Notes: generated from the letters alone by a model not told the origin. A DNA stretch of 64,000 bases from Actinomyces graevenitzii C83 (GCF_000239695.1 NZ_JH470338.1:865327-929326); one strand, 5' to 3'; positions 26,193-36,552 are shown, numbered from the stretch's first letter. Made by a program: numbers and translations.

Positions 26193-27197
26193 ATGAACAT
26201 CAAGGACATCCCGGTATACCGCAGCAGCGACCTGGCCACCACCAATTACCGCATGGACTCCTACTCGCGCCAGTCCAAAGGCAACGACCCGCAGCTGGCC
26301 AAAATCATGCCCGGCTGTTACATCCCCATCAGCGATTATGAGCGCGTTACCCAGGAGGAGCTGCATCTTTTGCGAGTTTATATTGCTGCCGACGCCGCTC
26401 GACGGCGCAACACCCCAGCTCGCAAGCTTGCTCAGGCTGGCGCTGAGGTGCGCGGGCAGTGTCGTGAGGAAGGCCCCTGCCCGTGGCCTGTGTTTGCTGG
26501 AGAGTCCGCCGCGCTGCTTCACGGGCTACCCATGGTTGGCCCTATGCCCAACCAAGTGCAGGTAATTAGTGGTTTGAAGATCCACGCATCGGTCACCACC
26601 TGGCGGCGCACCCGCAGCTGGCATTATGATTCCCAGCCGGTGCAGGTCGAGGGGATGTACTGCACCGATGTTTTATATACACTTGCGGATTTGCTGTGTT
26701 CGCGTGATTTCTATTCAGGAATTGCAAGTGTGGACTATGTTTTGCGCGAAAAAATAGCTACAAAGCAGCAAATTTTGACTGAATTGGGGCGGCGCATCGG
26801 TTGCAAAGGAGTTATAAAAGCTCGCGACGTTGTAAAACATGCCGATGCCCGCAGTGAATCGGTGGGGGAATCACTTAGCCGCGCAGTCATGCTCAAGGGT
26901 CACCTGCCCATGCCACGCCTGCAAGAAACCATCTACGATCACGGAAATTTTGTAGGCAGAGTCGATTTTTACTGGCCAGATTTTAATATAATCGGCGAAT
27001 TTGACGGCCTGGGTAAATACAACAGCGGCACTTACACTGACCTCTCGTCTGGACAAATAGCCCAAAATGAGCGCCAACGCGAAAATGCCCTGGAGCTGGC
27101 CACCGGTGCCCGCGTGGTGCGCTGGACTTGGAGGGAGGCAGTGGACAAGGATGCGCTGCTGGTCAAGCTAGGGCGCGTCGGCATCGAGGGCTACTAA
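26193..27197 (+). CDS. Hypothetical protein with a Vsr/DUF559-like nuclease C-terminus
   Basis: The 334-residue protein resembles the actinobacterial family annotated with AbiEi-like or DUF559-like domains. The N-terminal half has ESAALLHGLPMVG, the abi-antitoxin style winged-helix region. The C-terminal half has SVGESLSR, then GRVDFYWPDFNIIGEFDGLGKY and RVVRWTWREA, a PD-(D/E)xK/Vsr-like core with candidate metal ligands in VDFYWPD and GEFDG. The function is unknown; these proteins are often single, without a toxin partner, as here. Its codon and base composition is mixed and lower in GC in the middle. The last 20 bases including TAA are repeated once directly downstream. Confidence 0.6.
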   Translation: MNIKDIPVYRSSDLATTNYRMDSYSRQSKGNDPQLAKIMPGCYIPISDYERVTQEELHLLRVYIAADAARRRNTPARKLAQAGAEVRGQCREEGPCPWPVFAGESAALLHGLPMVGPMPNQVQVISGLKIHASVTTWRRTRSWHYDSQPVQVEGMYCTDVLYTLADLLCSRDFYSGIASVDYVLREKIATKQQILTELGRRIGCKGVIKARDVVKHADARSESVGESLSRAVMLKGHLPMPRLQETIYDHGNFVGRVDFYWPDFNIIGEFDGLGKYNSGTYTDLSSGQIAQNERQRENALELATGARVVRWTWREAVDKDALLVKLGRVGIEGY

Positions 27198-27451
27198 TCG
27201 GCATTGAGGTCTACTAAGCGCAACTAAGCACTCACCTACTAAGGTCCACTAAGAGTCCAAGGTAGCCGTCGAGGTCCCTAAAAGTCATCTGCAATTTCGT
27301 AGGGCTGCCGTGTAAAGCTGCGCCACATGACGCAGCCTTGCCGTCAGTTTCAATCCGCTGCGCCGCGCTAGGTAACTTTGCCCTCAGCTTCAGTCTGCTG
27401 CGCCGCCGACGCCGCTAGCAGACTGTCCCTCCCCCACCCACACCATCACAC

Positions 27452-27530
27452 ACAGATACGCAGATTTCGTCCCTTCCCTATAAAACCCCATGAAATTTTT
27501 ATAGGGAACGGACGATTTTGTATATAAATA
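27452..27530 (+). repeat. 80-bp palindromic element, copy 2 (diverged)
   Basis: The same core arms as the other copies, with one mismatch (GGGAACGGAC). The right outer end has decayed to TATATAAATA, so this copy looks older. Confidence 0.85.
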
Positions 27531-27687
27531 GGCACTGGCACTGTGCTGCGCAACCTGCCGGCGCCATCACCGCCACCTATGTTGCCGGCACCGTCGCCGC
27601 CGTCGGCGGAGTTGCCATCTTCAGCTTGCACCGCTCAACAGTTAAGACCCACCGTCTCCAATGCTGGGACACAGACGTAGTTGCCGC

Positions 27688-27767
27688 ACAGATACTGACA
27701 TTTCATCCCTTCCCTATAAAACCCCATGGAATTTTTATAGGGAAGGGACGATTTTGCCTGTATTTGT
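27688..27767 (+). repeat. 80-bp palindromic element, copy 3
   Basis: Nearly identical to copy 4 at 61023, with core CCCTTCCCTATAAAAC, centre CCATGG, and ends ACAGATAC / GTATTTGT. It lies 32 bp from the 3' end of the M23 peptidase gene. Confidence 0.93.
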
Positions 27768-27799
27768 AGGTTGCCTGTATTTGTCTGTAGTTGGTGTAC

Positions 27800-29953
27800 T
27801 CAGTTGCCACCACTGGTGGAACCATCAGAGTTGGATTCCCCAGTGTTTCCCTCAGAGGTCCCAGTGTTGCCGTTAGCTCCGGTACCACCGTTAGTACCAG
27901 TTCCAGAATCATTAGTGCCAGTGCCGGAATCACTGGTACCGGTGGAACCGTTTGAGTTATCGTTCAAACCAGCCGAGTTACCACCAGTGCCGCCGGTGCC
28001 GGTACCATCGCTAGAACCACTGTCGGTTGTGCCGCCAGAGCCGTCACCAGTACCGCTACCGTCACCTGTGCCAGAAGTGGAGTTGTCACTGCTGGACTTA
28101 CAGTCGGTAGACAGCTCAACCGCCTTGTGGTCACTGAGCCACTTCATCGGGTCAACCGTGGAAGCATCCGCCGTGTCGTTCTTAATTCGCACCTCAAAGT
28201 GCAGGTGGGGGCCGGTTGAGTAACCGGTGGAACCAACTGCCGCAATCAGCTGACCAGCCTTAACCTGCTGACCCTTCTTAACGAAAATACCGTCCTGGTA
28301 CATGTGCAGGTAGGAGGTGTACCAGATCTTGCCGTCAAGCACGTGCTTAATGGTGACCGTACCGGTGGAATCGACCATGCCTGCCTCAACCACCTCGCCG
28401 CCAGCAGCCGCATAGATGGGAGTACCAGCCGGCGCAGCCATGTCCTGACCAGCGTGCATCTTTGATGTGCCCAGCACCGGGTGGATACGGTAACCCCAGG
28501 GGCTAGAAAGCGTGTAGGTACCGGCAACCATCGGCTTAAACACGTCAGGGGTGGTGTTAAAGGCCGTGGTGTCACCGCTGGCACCCTGCTGCGGGGCACA
28601 AGTAACCACCGGGTTCTCGTAAGCGGCCCGGATACGTGCCTTGGTGGCCGCATCGGGCACGTTACGCAGTTTCACATCAGAGCTTTCCAGCGGCGAGTGG
28701 TCCACGCTACCGGCCACAGAGTCTTTACCACTGATGACCTGGCGCGAACTTTGGCCTCGGTGGGCGCCCAGCGCGGTGTTTAGCGGCGAGTCAGCCCCCA
28801 TCATGGCCGCCGACACCGGCGCCACAATTGTCACTAGCGCCAAGGCACTAACCGCGCAGATCTGCCCTACGCGAGCAAACGCGGCTCGACGGCGTGCTGC
28901 CGCGCCTTTACGCTTAACTGGCGGCGTGGTGCCGCAACCTAGCCGGGTGGGCTCGCTCAGGGAGTTGGTCTCTACTGGGTTGCTAGTCTCTAGTGGATTG
29001 CCGCGCGCCGGGGTCTGGTCTACCTGGGCTACGGGAGCCTGAGGAGTTAGGTTAGCGCTGTTAGCTGCTGCCGACGTCGCCTGGGCGGCTATGTTTAGTC
29101 CTTGCGCTCCAGCTGCCGAGGCTGCTGTGTGCGCACTAACGGCGCTGGTCACACTAGCTGCGCTAGCTACACTGGCAGTACTGATAACGCTGGCAGTGCT
29201 GACAGCGTCGGCTGCTTTAGCAACCTTGGCGGATGCTGCCGCGCTCCAGTTACGGATAGCGACGTCGTCGATAATCTCGTCTTTAATTGCTGAGATTATC
29301 TGGGTGGGCTGGTAGTCCACACCGTCGTCGACAGGATTTTGGACGGCGCCCGGATGAGCAGCGCCCGGCTGGCCAGTGGCTACCTGGCCGAGGCTTGACT
29401 GAGCAACACCCGGCTGGACGGCGCCCGGCTGGCCACCACTCCAGGCGGTGCCTGCGAAGCTGGAAGGGGCGCTGGCAGCCGAAGCAGCTGCGCTGAAAGT
29501 AGATGGAGCACTGGCAGCAGTAGCAGGGGCACCAAAAGCGTATGGAGCACTAGCTGCCGAAGCTGGCATAGCAAAGCTCGACGGGGCGCTGGGCGCGGAA
29601 GCGGCAGTGCCACTAGTAAACGAAGCCGCCGCGCTAAAAGTAGAAGGTGCACTGGCAGCAGTAGCAGCATTGAAATCAGCAGCCGGCGCGCTAAAGGTTG
29701 AAGGCGCGCTGAAGGTTGAAGGCGCACTAGCCGCAGAAGCCGGCGCACCAGACCCATAGCCGCCGTTATAGGAGCCGTTGTAACCGGCGTCGTTGTAACC
29801 GCCGCCGTCGTAACCCGTATTGGCGCGCCCGGAAAAACCGCTGTCGTCAGGAGCCTGCGAAAGTAACTCGCGGGCGTTTTCTCTTTGCAGCTGGGCCTGT
29901 CGCTCGCGCTCAAGTTCACGTCGCTGGCGACGCGTCATCGGCTGATCGCTCAT
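27800..29953 (-). CDS. M23 (LytM-type) metalloendopeptidase with long low-complexity arms
   Basis: 717 residues from the ATG at 29951-29953; a GTG two codons earlier is also possible. The layout begins with a basic cytoplasmic start (TRRQRRELERERQ). A stretch of about 230 residues of ASAPSTFSAPA-like Ala/Ser/Pro repeats and a second Ala/Ser stretch follow, then a membrane anchor at about 360-385. The M23 domain has HAGQD (about 499) and HLHFE (about 583), the zinc ligands. The 100-residue tail is rich in Gly/Thr/Asp/Ser (GTGDGSGG repeats). It likely cleaves peptidoglycan cross-bridges outside the cell. The intact HxxxD and HxH imply catalytic activity rather than an EnvC-like dead form. Confidence 0.9.
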   Translation of the reverse strand: MSDQPMTRRQRRELERERQAQLQRENARELLSQAPDDSGFSGRANTGYDGGGYNDAGYNGSYNGGYGSGAPASAASAPSTFSAPSTFSAPAADFNAATAASAPSTFSAAASFTSGTAASAPSAPSSFAMPASAASAPYAFGAPATAASAPSTFSAAASAASAPSSFAGTAWSGGQPGAVQPGVAQSSLGQVATGQPGAAHPGAVQNPVDDGVDYQPTQIISAIKDEIIDDVAIRNWSAAASAKVAKAADAVSTASVISTASVASAASVTSAVSAHTAASAAGAQGLNIAAQATSAAANSANLTPQAPVAQVDQTPARGNPLETSNPVETNSLSEPTRLGCGTTPPVKRKGAAARRRAAFARVGQICAVSALALVTIVAPVSAAMMGADSPLNTALGAHRGQSSRQVISGKDSVAGSVDHSPLESSDVKLRNVPDAATKARIRAAYENPVVTCAPQQGASGDTTAFNTTPDVFKPMVAGTYTLSSPWGYRIHPVLGTSKMHAGQDMAAPAGTPIYAAAGGEVVEAGMVDSTGTVTIKHVLDGKIWYTSYLHMYQDGIFVKKGQQVKAGQLIAAVGSTGYSTGPHLHFEVRIKNDTADASTVDPMKWLSDHKAVELSTDCKSSSDNSTSGTGDGSGTGDGSGGTTDSGSSDGTGTGGTGGNSAGLNDNSNGSTGTSDSGTGTNDSGTGTNGGTGANGNTGTSEGNTGESNSDGSTSGGN

Positions 29954-29988
29954 CCACACCCAACTTTCTACGGACTTATGTCATTCAA

Positions 29989-30010
29989 ATACCACTGGTA
30001 CCAGCGGTAT
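29989..30010 (-). promoter_or_regulatory. 22-bp palindrome upstream of the M23 gene
   Basis: ATACC-CTGGTACCAG-GGTAT is symmetric except for one base in each arm and lies about 36 bp upstream of the M23 start. A related TTGGTACCA sequence lies upstream of the CNNM pair near 32474. It could be an operator; the binding protein is unknown. Confidence 0.35.
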
Positions 30011-30058
30011 CATACCTTGGTCACTTTAGCGAGGCAGCTAAACTGACGCATCTAACAC

Positions 30059-31105
30059 TTAGCGTAACTGGTGGCGCTGCAAAGCGTCACGCACTTCCCC
30101 TACCAGTTCTTCTAGCACATCTTCGAGGAAAACTACACCGACCATCTGCCCGCTTTCGTTAGTTACCCACCCCAAATGGGCACCAGTACGCTGCATGGCA
30201 GCAAGCACATCTTCAATCTCATCGTGCGCACGTACGGGCACCAAAGCCCGCAAACGCCAGGGCGCCACCGGCTGTTCACGCTCTTCGGTGCTGGCGTAAA
30301 GCACATCTTTAAGGTGGATATAGCCGCTGATTTTGCCCTGCTCGTTAGTGACCGGGAAACGCGAGTAACCAGTGCGGGTTACTTCCGCCTCCACCTGGGC
30401 CGGAGTGCACTGCTCAGACAAGCAGGTGAGTTTATTTAGTGGCACCATCACTGAGCCGGCGGTTTCCTCAGAAAACTCTAGCGCCCCAGCCACCAGCCCA
30501 GAGTCATCCTTGAGCACGCCCTCATCACGTGAGCGCTCCACAATTGAAGCCACTTCTTCCATGGTGAAAGCAGTTTCAATCTCATCGCGTGGCTCTAGCC
30601 CAAAAAGTTTAAGCACCGCGTTGGCCAGGCCATTTAAAGCGGTTACCGCCGGGCGGGTTACCCGCTCGCAAGCCACCAGGGCGGGGGCGAAAATCAGCAC
30701 CGCCTTATCAGGCATGGAAATAGAAACATTTTTGGGCACCATTTCACCCAAAACCACGTGAGCCGTAACCACTAGCAGCAACGCCACCACTACCGCCAGG
30801 CCGTGGGCCACTTCGGCCCCTAAACCCACCGCATGTAGCGGAGTCGCCAGCAGGTGCGCCAGCGCCGGCTCGGCAATTACACCCAGGCCGGTGGAGCATA
30901 AAGTCACTCCCAGCTGGGCGGTAGCTAGCATCTCGGAAATATGCTGCACGGCCCATAGGGCTGTGCGCGCCCGCGAGTTGCCCTCAGCGGCTAAAGGCTC
31001 AAGTTGGCTGGTGCGCGAGGAGGTAATGGCAAACTCTGCACCCACAAAAAACGCGTTACCAACCAGTAGGATAACCGTCAAAATTAGCGCCAAAGTGGGG
31101 TTCAC
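30059..31105 (-). CDS. CNNM/HlyC-family membrane protein with CBS pair, short form
   Basis: The 348-residue protein starts with a DUF21/CNNM membrane domain of about four helices (EFAITSSRTSQLEPLAAEGN, LGEMVPKNVSISMP), followed by a CBS pair at about 195-335 (GYSRFPVTNEQGKISGYIHLKDVL). It ends without the C-terminal CorC_HlyC domain. The family is linked to Mg/Co transport or efflux, not to true haemolysins. Its start overlaps the upstream paralogue by 4 nt, so the two may work as a heteromer. Confidence 0.9.
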   Translation of the reverse strand: MNPTLALILTVILLVGNAFFVGAEFAITSSRTSQLEPLAAEGNSRARTALWAVQHISEMLATAQLGVTLCSTGLGVIAEPALAHLLATPLHAVGLGAEVAHGLAVVVALLLVVTAHVVLGEMVPKNVSISMPDKAVLIFAPALVACERVTRPAVTALNGLANAVLKLFGLEPRDEIETAFTMEEVASIVERSRDEGVLKDDSGLVAGALEFSEETAGSVMVPLNKLTCLSEQCTPAQVEAEVTRTGYSRFPVTNEQGKISGYIHLKDVLYASTEEREQPVAPWRLRALVPVRAHDEIEDVLAAMQRTGAHLGWVTNESGQMVGVVFLEDVLEELVGEVRDALQRHQLR

Positions 31106-32442
31106 TGTAGAGCCTCCAGCTCCTGCTCAACCGGGGTGATGCGCACGCGGGTGACGCGCCGCCCCTCCATAGCGTCAACCAAAATGGTGCAGGTGGACAG
31201 GGTTACTTCATCGCCAATTTGGGGTATGCGCCCCAGCTCATTCATGACCAGGCCGCCCAGGGTTTCGTAAGGGCCGTCGTCGGGAATGCGGATGGCGGTG
31301 CGGGCCGTAACCTCATCGGGGCGGCTCCAGCCGGGGGCGATCCAGCGCCCAGCTGAGTCTAGGTGGATGCCGGCGCGACGGCGGTCGTGTTCGTCGGATA
31401 CTTCCCCCACGATCTCTTCGACGGCGTCCTCCAAGGTCACCACTCCGGCAGTGCCCCCGTACTCGTCCACCACAATGGCCATTTGCAACCCGAAAGATTC
31501 CTGCTCGCCGTATCCACGCAGCTCCACCAGCAGGGAAGCTAGGGGCATGGTTTCTGGTACGCGCGGGGCGGGAGTCATGATTGAAGAGGAAGTCACTGGC
31601 ACTTGGGCTCGGCGCTCATAGGGCACCGCGATGGCGCGGCGCAGGTTGACTAGCCCAAGTACGTCGTCGGGAGAGTCACCAAAGACAGGGAAACGTGAGT
31701 GCCCGGTTTGGCTGGCTAAAGCCACCAGGTCAGCGGCGGTGGAGGATTCTTCCAGCCAGTGAATGCGCCCACGGTCAGTCATTACATCTACAGCGCTGAG
31801 CTCATCTACGCCAAGTGAACGGGTAAGTAGGCGGGCGGTGGAGACCTCTAGTGTGCCCTCCTCAGCGCTGCGACGCAGCAGGGCGGTAAGCTCGCCGGCG
31901 CTGCGGGCTCCACTGGCCTCCTCAGCAGCCTCAATACCAAAGCGTGACAGTAAAGCATTAGCCATACCATTTAGCAGATTTACTAGCGGCCTAAACAGCC
32001 AGGTGAAACCGGTGATGAAAGGGGTAACAAAACCGGCAGCAGCCAGCGGATCAGCCAGGGTAGCGTTTTTGGGGATCAGCTCGCCAAACACCATAGAGAA
32101 GGCGTTAACAATAATTAGGGCGCTAACCACGGCGATGGTGGCCGCCAGGGTTTGCCCCAGCCAGGGGCTCAGCCATTGCGAAAGCAACTCATTAAGGGCG
32201 GCCTGCATGGTGTAACCAAGCAAAATGGTGGTTAGGGTAATACCCACCTGCGCGCCCGAAAGCAGAGTGGATAGGTGACGCAGCGCCTTGGATACTCGCC
32301 CGGCACGTTTATCTCCGGCCTGAGCGCGGGCGTCAACAACCGATGGGTCTAGGGCCACCAGGGCGAATTCTCCGGCCACAAACACCGCAGTCCCAGCGGT
32401 AAGTAGCACCCCCAGAACTATCATTAGCCATTTAATGACCAT
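31102..32442 (-). CDS. CNNM/HlyC-family membrane protein with CBS pair and CorC_HlyC domain
   Basis: The 446-residue protein has the CNNM membrane domain ([38 protein letters not shown]), a CBS pair ([44 protein letters not shown]) and the C-terminal CorC_HlyC fold ([21 protein letters not shown]). It is the full-length partner of the next gene. The start GTG/ATG region lies at 32442, and the upstream 255-bp gap shared with kgd contains a TTGGTACCACTAA motif. Confidence 0.92.
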   Translation of the reverse strand: MVIKWLMIVLGVLLTAGTAVFVAGEFALVALDPSVVDARAQAGDKRAGRVSKALRHLSTLLSGAQVGITLTTILLGYTMQAALNELLSQWLSPWLGQTLAATIAVVSALIIVNAFSMVFGELIPKNATLADPLAAAGFVTPFITGFTWLFRPLVNLLNGMANALLSRFGIEAAEEASGARSAGELTALLRRSAEEGTLEVSTARLLTRSLGVDELSAVDVMTDRGRIHWLEESSTAADLVALASQTGHSRFPVFGDSPDDVLGLVNLRRAIAVPYERRAQVPVTSSSIMTPAPRVPETMPLASLLVELRGYGEQESFGLQMAIVVDEYGGTAGVVTLEDAVEEIVGEVSDEHDRRRAGIHLDSAGRWIAPGWSRPDEVTARTAIRIPDDGPYETLGGLVMNELGRIPQIGDEVTLSTCTILVDAMEGRRVTRVRITPVEQELEALQ

Positions 32443-32721
32443 GCAGCGTTTAGCTCCCTATCAAAATCTAGTTGGTACCACTAACGCTATACCAAGCCCA
32501 CAGCTTTAGCACGCAGCCAGCTCACAGCCTTGGTGCCGGGCGCCGTCATCGTGGCAGCGCAGCCAATTTCAGCCCTAGCAACCCCAAGCGATGCTCAACA
32601 TGCGAGAACATTTAAAAAATATCTAGGACTAAAGGCTACAAAGTACTCTGCAAGTCAGCTTTGCAGTATTAGACTTAAACCACAGTTTTAGCACGCAATG
32701 CCATATAAGGAGCAGCTAACC

Positions 32722-35700
32722 GTGTCTGAGAACGACTTCGCTCAGGGCTTTGGCACCAACGAATGGATTGTCGAGGATATGCGGGAGGCTTACCTAGCCG
32801 ACCCGGCCTCAGTAACCCAATCATGGCGCGAGTTTTTCAGCGAAAACCCGCAGTATCTAGCAGGCCAGTCGCCGGCCACGCCCTCAAAGCCGCTTAGCGC
32901 TAGCGTTGGCGTGCAAATCCCCGGGGCTGCCACCGCCTCCGCTAGCCGGCGCCCCGTTTTGGCCAGTGAGGATGTTTCCCGCTCTGACCTACCACCCGCA
33001 CCCACAGCCCAGTTCAAGTCCCCCACCTCACCTTATGCCTACAACCAGGCGCATAGTGACGCTGGCGAAACCAGTAACGGCGTGGTGGAAAGCGTTGATA
33101 CCCTCAAGGGAGCCAGTGCCCGCACAGCCAAGAACATGGAGGCTTCCCTCCAGATTCCTACCGCTACTTCTGCCCGTGCTATCCCGGCTAAGGTGCTGAT
33201 TGAAAACCGTCTGCTAATCAACACTCACCTAGCTTCCACGCGTGGTGGCAAGGTTTCCTTCACTCACCTGATCGCTTGGGCCCTGGTGGAGTCGCTGGCA
33301 GAGATGCCGGAAATGAATGTGGCTTACACCCTGGACGAAAAGGGTAAGCCGGCGCTACACAACCCCGCCCACGTAAACCTGGGTCTGGCAATTGACGTGC
33401 CCAGCGCTAACGGTGAGCGTCGCCTGCTGGTCCCCAGCGTTAAGAACGCCGACACCCTAGACCTGGCTAGTTTCATTGACGCCTATGACGCACTGGTAGT
33501 TAGAGCCCGCAAGGGTCAGCTAACTGTCGATGACTTCAAGGACACCACCGCCACCCTGACCAACCCCGGCATGATCGGCACCCTTAACTCTGTGCCGCGC
33601 CTAATGCCCGGTCAGGGCTTGATTATGGGTGTAGGCGCCATGACCTACCCGGCCGCGTTTGCTGGTGCCAGCCCTGAAACCCTAGCCCGCCAGGCTGTAG
33701 GCAAGGTCTTGACACTGTCCAACACTTACGATCACCGCGTCATCCAGGGCGCCCAGTCCGGCGAGCTACTGCGTCTAATGGAACGCAAGCTCATGGGCCT
33801 AGATGGCTTCTGGAACCGCTCCTTCAAAGCGCTACGTATCCCCCACGAACCGGTGCACTGGGACCAAGACGTCACCTACGACCCGCTAGCCGACGCCGGC
33901 AAGCCCGCCCGTGTAGCTGAGCTGATTCACGCTTTCCGTCAGCGCGGACACCTAGCCGCCGACACTGACCCGCTGGCCTACCGCCTACGCCGTCACCCTG
34001 ACCTGAACTTCTCCTCCTACGGGCTAAGCCTGTGGGACCTGGACAGGGTCTTCCCCACCGGCGGCCTGGGCGGCAAAGACCGCGCCACCTTGCGCGAAAT
34101 TTTGCAGATGCTGCGTGACGCCTACTCGCGTTATGTGGGCGTGGAATACATGCATATCCAAGACCCAGCCCAGCGTCGCTGGTGGCAAGAACGCATGGAA
34201 GGTGTTACTCCCAGCATTGATACTGCTGAGCGCCGTCGCATCCTAACCAAGCTGATGCAGGCAGAAGCCTTCGAAGTGTTCTTGCAAACCAAGTACGTGG
34301 GCCAAAAGCGCTTCTCGCTAGAAGGTGGCGAGTCACTGATTGTGCTGCTGGACCGCCTGATCGACGACGCCGCACATGATGGCATTGAAGAAGCCGCTAT
34401 TGGTATGGCCCACCGTGGCCGCCTAAACGTGCTTACCAATATTGCCGGCAAGTCTTACGGCCAAGTCTTTGACGAGTTTGACGGTAACTACCTGACCAAC
34501 GGCCAGGGTTCTGGTGACGTCAAATACCACCTGGGCACCACCGGCACCTTCACCGGCACCGATGATGTGACCACCAAGGTTTCCCTGGCTGCCAACCCCT
34601 CCCACCTGGAGACAGTAGATGGGGTGCTGGAAGGTATTGTGCGCGCCAAGCTAGATCGCAGCGGCTCCGGCGCTGACGGCAGCTACAATGTTTTGCCGAT
34701 TTTGGTGCATGGTGACGCCGCATTTGCAGGCCAGGGCGTGGTTTACGAAGTGCTCAACATGAGCCAGCTACCCGGTTACCACACCGGCGGCACTATCCAC
34801 GTGATCGTCAACAACCAGATCGGTTTCACCACCGGTAACGCGCTGGGACGCTCCACCACCTACCCCTCGGACCTGGCTAAGGGGCTACAGGTGCCGATCT
34901 TCCACGTAAACGGTGACGCCCCCGAATCTGTGGCACGCGTAGCCCGCTGGGCTTGGGAATACCGCCAAGAATTCCACAAGGACGTCATTATCGATCTGGT
35001 TTGCTACCGCCGTCGTGGTCACAACGAGGGTGACGACCCCTCAATGACCCAGCCGGTTATGTACAACCTGATCGACCGCAAGCCCTCCACCTTCTCGGTT
35101 TACACCACCAACCTGGTGGGGCGCGGAGACCTCACTGAAGAACAGTGCGAGCAGCTACTGGACGCCTACCGCGACAACCTGGAGCACATCCTTAACGAGG
35201 CCCGCGCCGGTCACCTCAATGCTGACACCCCTGCCTACAGTGGCCCTAAGGCTGGCGAAACTTCACATTCACAGCCCACTGCGGTAGCCCGTGAAGTGAT
35301 TGAACGTATCGGTGACGCCCAGGTATCTGTCCCTGAAGGCTTCCAGGTACACAGCAAGCTGATGAACCTGCTACGCAAGCGTCAAAGCATGAGCCGCCAA
35401 GGCGGCATTGACTGGGGCTTTGGTGAGCTGCTGGCCTTTGGTTCGCTGCTGATGGAAGGCGTACCGGTGCACATGACCGGTGAAGATGTACGCCGCGCTA
35501 CCTTTGCCCAGCGTCACGCCGTCATGCACGACCAGCGTAACGGTTCAGAATGGACCCCGCTGGACTACCTGACCCCCAACCAAGCCAAGCTGTCAATTGT
35601 TGACTCGCTGCTAAGCGAATACGGCGCTATGGCTTTCGAATACGGCTATTCGGTAGAGCGCAGCGAGGGCCTAAACATTTGGGAAGGCCAGTTCGGTGAC

Positions 35701-36447
35701 TTCGCTAACGGCGCCCAGACCGTAATTGATGAGTACGTCTCTTCCGCTGAGCAAAAGTGGGGCCAGCACTCTGGCCTGGTTCTGCTGCTGCCGCACGGTT
35801 TGGAAGGCCAGGGCCCGGACCACTCTAGTGCCCGCATTGAGCGCTACCTGCAGCTATGCGCTCAGGACAACATGCGCGTGGTGCAGCCTTCCACCCCGGC
35901 TAACCACTTCCACACCCTGCGTGACCAGGCTCGGCGTGAACCGCACCGGCCTTTGATCCTGATCAGCCCCAAGCAGATGCTGCGTTTGAAGGTCGCCGTC
36001 TCGCCGGTAGAAGACTTCATCAGCGGCGGCATGCAAACTGTCATTGGTGAAACTGATCCGGAAGTTTTAGCTGCTGCCGCCGCGAACAAGGTGGATCGAG
36101 TGCTGCTATGCTCAGGCCGTATCTACTGGGATCTGCTGGCCCACCGCCAGCACGCGGAAGATAAGCACACTGCCATCGTGCGTCTAGAGCAGCTCTATCC
36201 TCTCGACGAGCCGGCCCTGTTGGAGGCCCTGGCACCGTTTGCGGGAGCCGAGCTGGTTTGGGTCCAGGATGAGCCGCGTAACCAGGGCGCTTGGCCTTGG
36301 TTGGCCCTGCACCTGCCTGACTCGATCACGGCTGGACGCTTGCCGCGAGTGGTGGCTCGCCCTGAGGCTGCCGCCCCGGCTGTGGGTACTTCAGCAGCTC
36401 ACGTAGCTCAGCAAAAGCTGATCCTAGACGAGGCTTTTGCCCGCTAA
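32722..36447 (+). CDS. kgd: Multifunctional 2-oxoglutarate metabolism enzyme Kgd (E1 with fused E2-like domain)
   Basis: 1241 residues from the GTG at 32722, chosen because AAGGAG lies 9 nt upstream and the conserved N-terminal FGTNEWIVEDMREAYLADP follows. The order is the N-terminal E1 segment, an Ala/Pro linker, an E2-type acyltransferase domain (about 95-350, ending YDHRVIQGAQSGELLRL), then the thiamine-diphosphate E1 domain (about 365-1241). The E1 part has IGMAHRGRLNVLTNIAGKS and GDAAFAGQGVVYEVLNMSQL. As in mycobacterial Kgd, the E2 motif has Gln where classical E2s have Asp. It decarboxylates 2-oxoglutarate, feeding the SucCD step. No lipoyl domain is fused. The last bases recur 19 bp after the stop. 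Confidence 0.97.
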   Translation: MSENDFAQGFGTNEWIVEDMREAYLADPASVTQSWREFFSENPQYLAGQSPATPSKPLSASVGVQIPGAATASASRRPVLASEDVSRSDLPPAPTAQFKSPTSPYAYNQAHSDAGETSNGVVESVDTLKGASARTAKNMEASLQIPTATSARAIPAKVLIENRLLINTHLASTRGGKVSFTHLIAWALVESLAEMPEMNVAYTLDEKGKPALHNPAHVNLGLAIDVPSANGERRLLVPSVKNADTLDLASFIDAYDALVVRARKGQLTVDDFKDTTATLTNPGMIGTLNSVPRLMPGQGLIMGVGAMTYPAAFAGASPETLARQAVGKVLTLSNTYDHRVIQGAQSGELLRLMERKLMGLDGFWNRSFKALRIPHEPVHWDQDVTYDPLADAGKPARVAELIHAFRQRGHLAADTDPLAYRLRRHPDLNFSSYGLSLWDLDRVFPTGGLGGKDRATLREILQMLRDAYSRYVGVEYMHIQDPAQRRWWQERMEGVTPSIDTAERRRILTKLMQAEAFEVFLQTKYVGQKRFSLEGGESLIVLLDRLIDDAAHDGIEEAAIGMAHRGRLNVLTNIAGKSYGQVFDEFDGNYLTNGQGSGDVKYHLGTTGTFTGTDDVTTKVSLAANPSHLETVDGVLEGIVRAKLDRSGSGADGSYNVLPILVHGDAAFAGQGVVYEVLNMSQLPGYHTGGTIHVIVNNQIGFTTGNALGRSTTYPSDLAKGLQVPIFHVNGDAPESVARVARWAWEYRQEFHKDVIIDLVCYRRRGHNEGDDPSMTQPVMYNLIDRKPSTFSVYTTNLVGRGDLTEEQCEQLLDAYRDNLEHILNEARAGHLNADTPAYSGPKAGETSHSQPTAVAREVIERIGDAQVSVPEGFQVHSKLMNLLRKRQSMSRQGGIDWGFGELLAFGSLLMEGVPVHMTGEDVRRATFAQRHAVMHDQRNGSEWTPLDYLTPNQAKLSIVDSLLSEYGAMAFEYGYSVERSEGLNIWEGQFGDFANGAQTVIDEYVSSAEQKWGQHSGLVLLLPHGLEGQGPDHSSARIERYLQLCAQDNMRVVQPSTPANHFHTLRDQARREPHRPLILISPKQMLRLKVAVSPVEDFISGGMQTVIGETDPEVLAAAAANKVDRVLLCSGRIYWDLLAHRQHAEDKHTAIVRLEQLYPLDEPALLEALAPFAGAELVWVQDEPRNQGAWPWLALHLPDSITAGRLPRVVARPEAAAPAVGTSAAHVAQQKLILDEAFAR

Positions 36448-36478
36448 GTAGGGCTTTGCTCGCTAAAGACACGCGCGT

Positions 36479-36512
36479 ATTGGCCCGGTCAGCATCTGCA
36501 GGCCGGGCCAAT
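36479..36512 (+). terminator. Terminator hairpin after kgd
   Basis: ATTGGCCCGG (36479-36488) pairs with CCGGGCCAAT (36503-36512); a T-run (ATTTTT) comes 7 nt later. The hairpin ends 40 bp before the next start. Confidence 0.65.
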
Positions 36513-36552
36513 GCTACGATTTTTCCCTAGTCAAGCAGGAAGGATGCTGGCC

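Larger units (their letters stand above)
27198..27799. other. 602-bp intergenic region carrying two palindromic elements
   Basis: No credible gene. It holds a 20-bp duplicate of the preceding gene end (27201-27220), palindromic element copies 2 and 3, and short TTGCCTGTATTTGT repeats next to the M23 gene stop. Short frames read through the palindromes on both strands but are repeat translations. Confidence 0.7.

Noticed and set aside
25647..27767. Possible CRISPR-like array from the clustered palindromes
   Set aside because: Only three copies, irregular distances, mixed orientation, no spacers and no cas genes.
27446..27933. Short frames on both strands with FPIKIPWGFIGKG-like peptides
   Set aside because: They are translations of the 80-bp palindromic element; the same peptide recurs wherever the element occurs.
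30059..32442. Haemolysin toxin pair
   Set aside because: The HlyC/CorC name is historical; the CNNM and CBS domains indicate ion transport.
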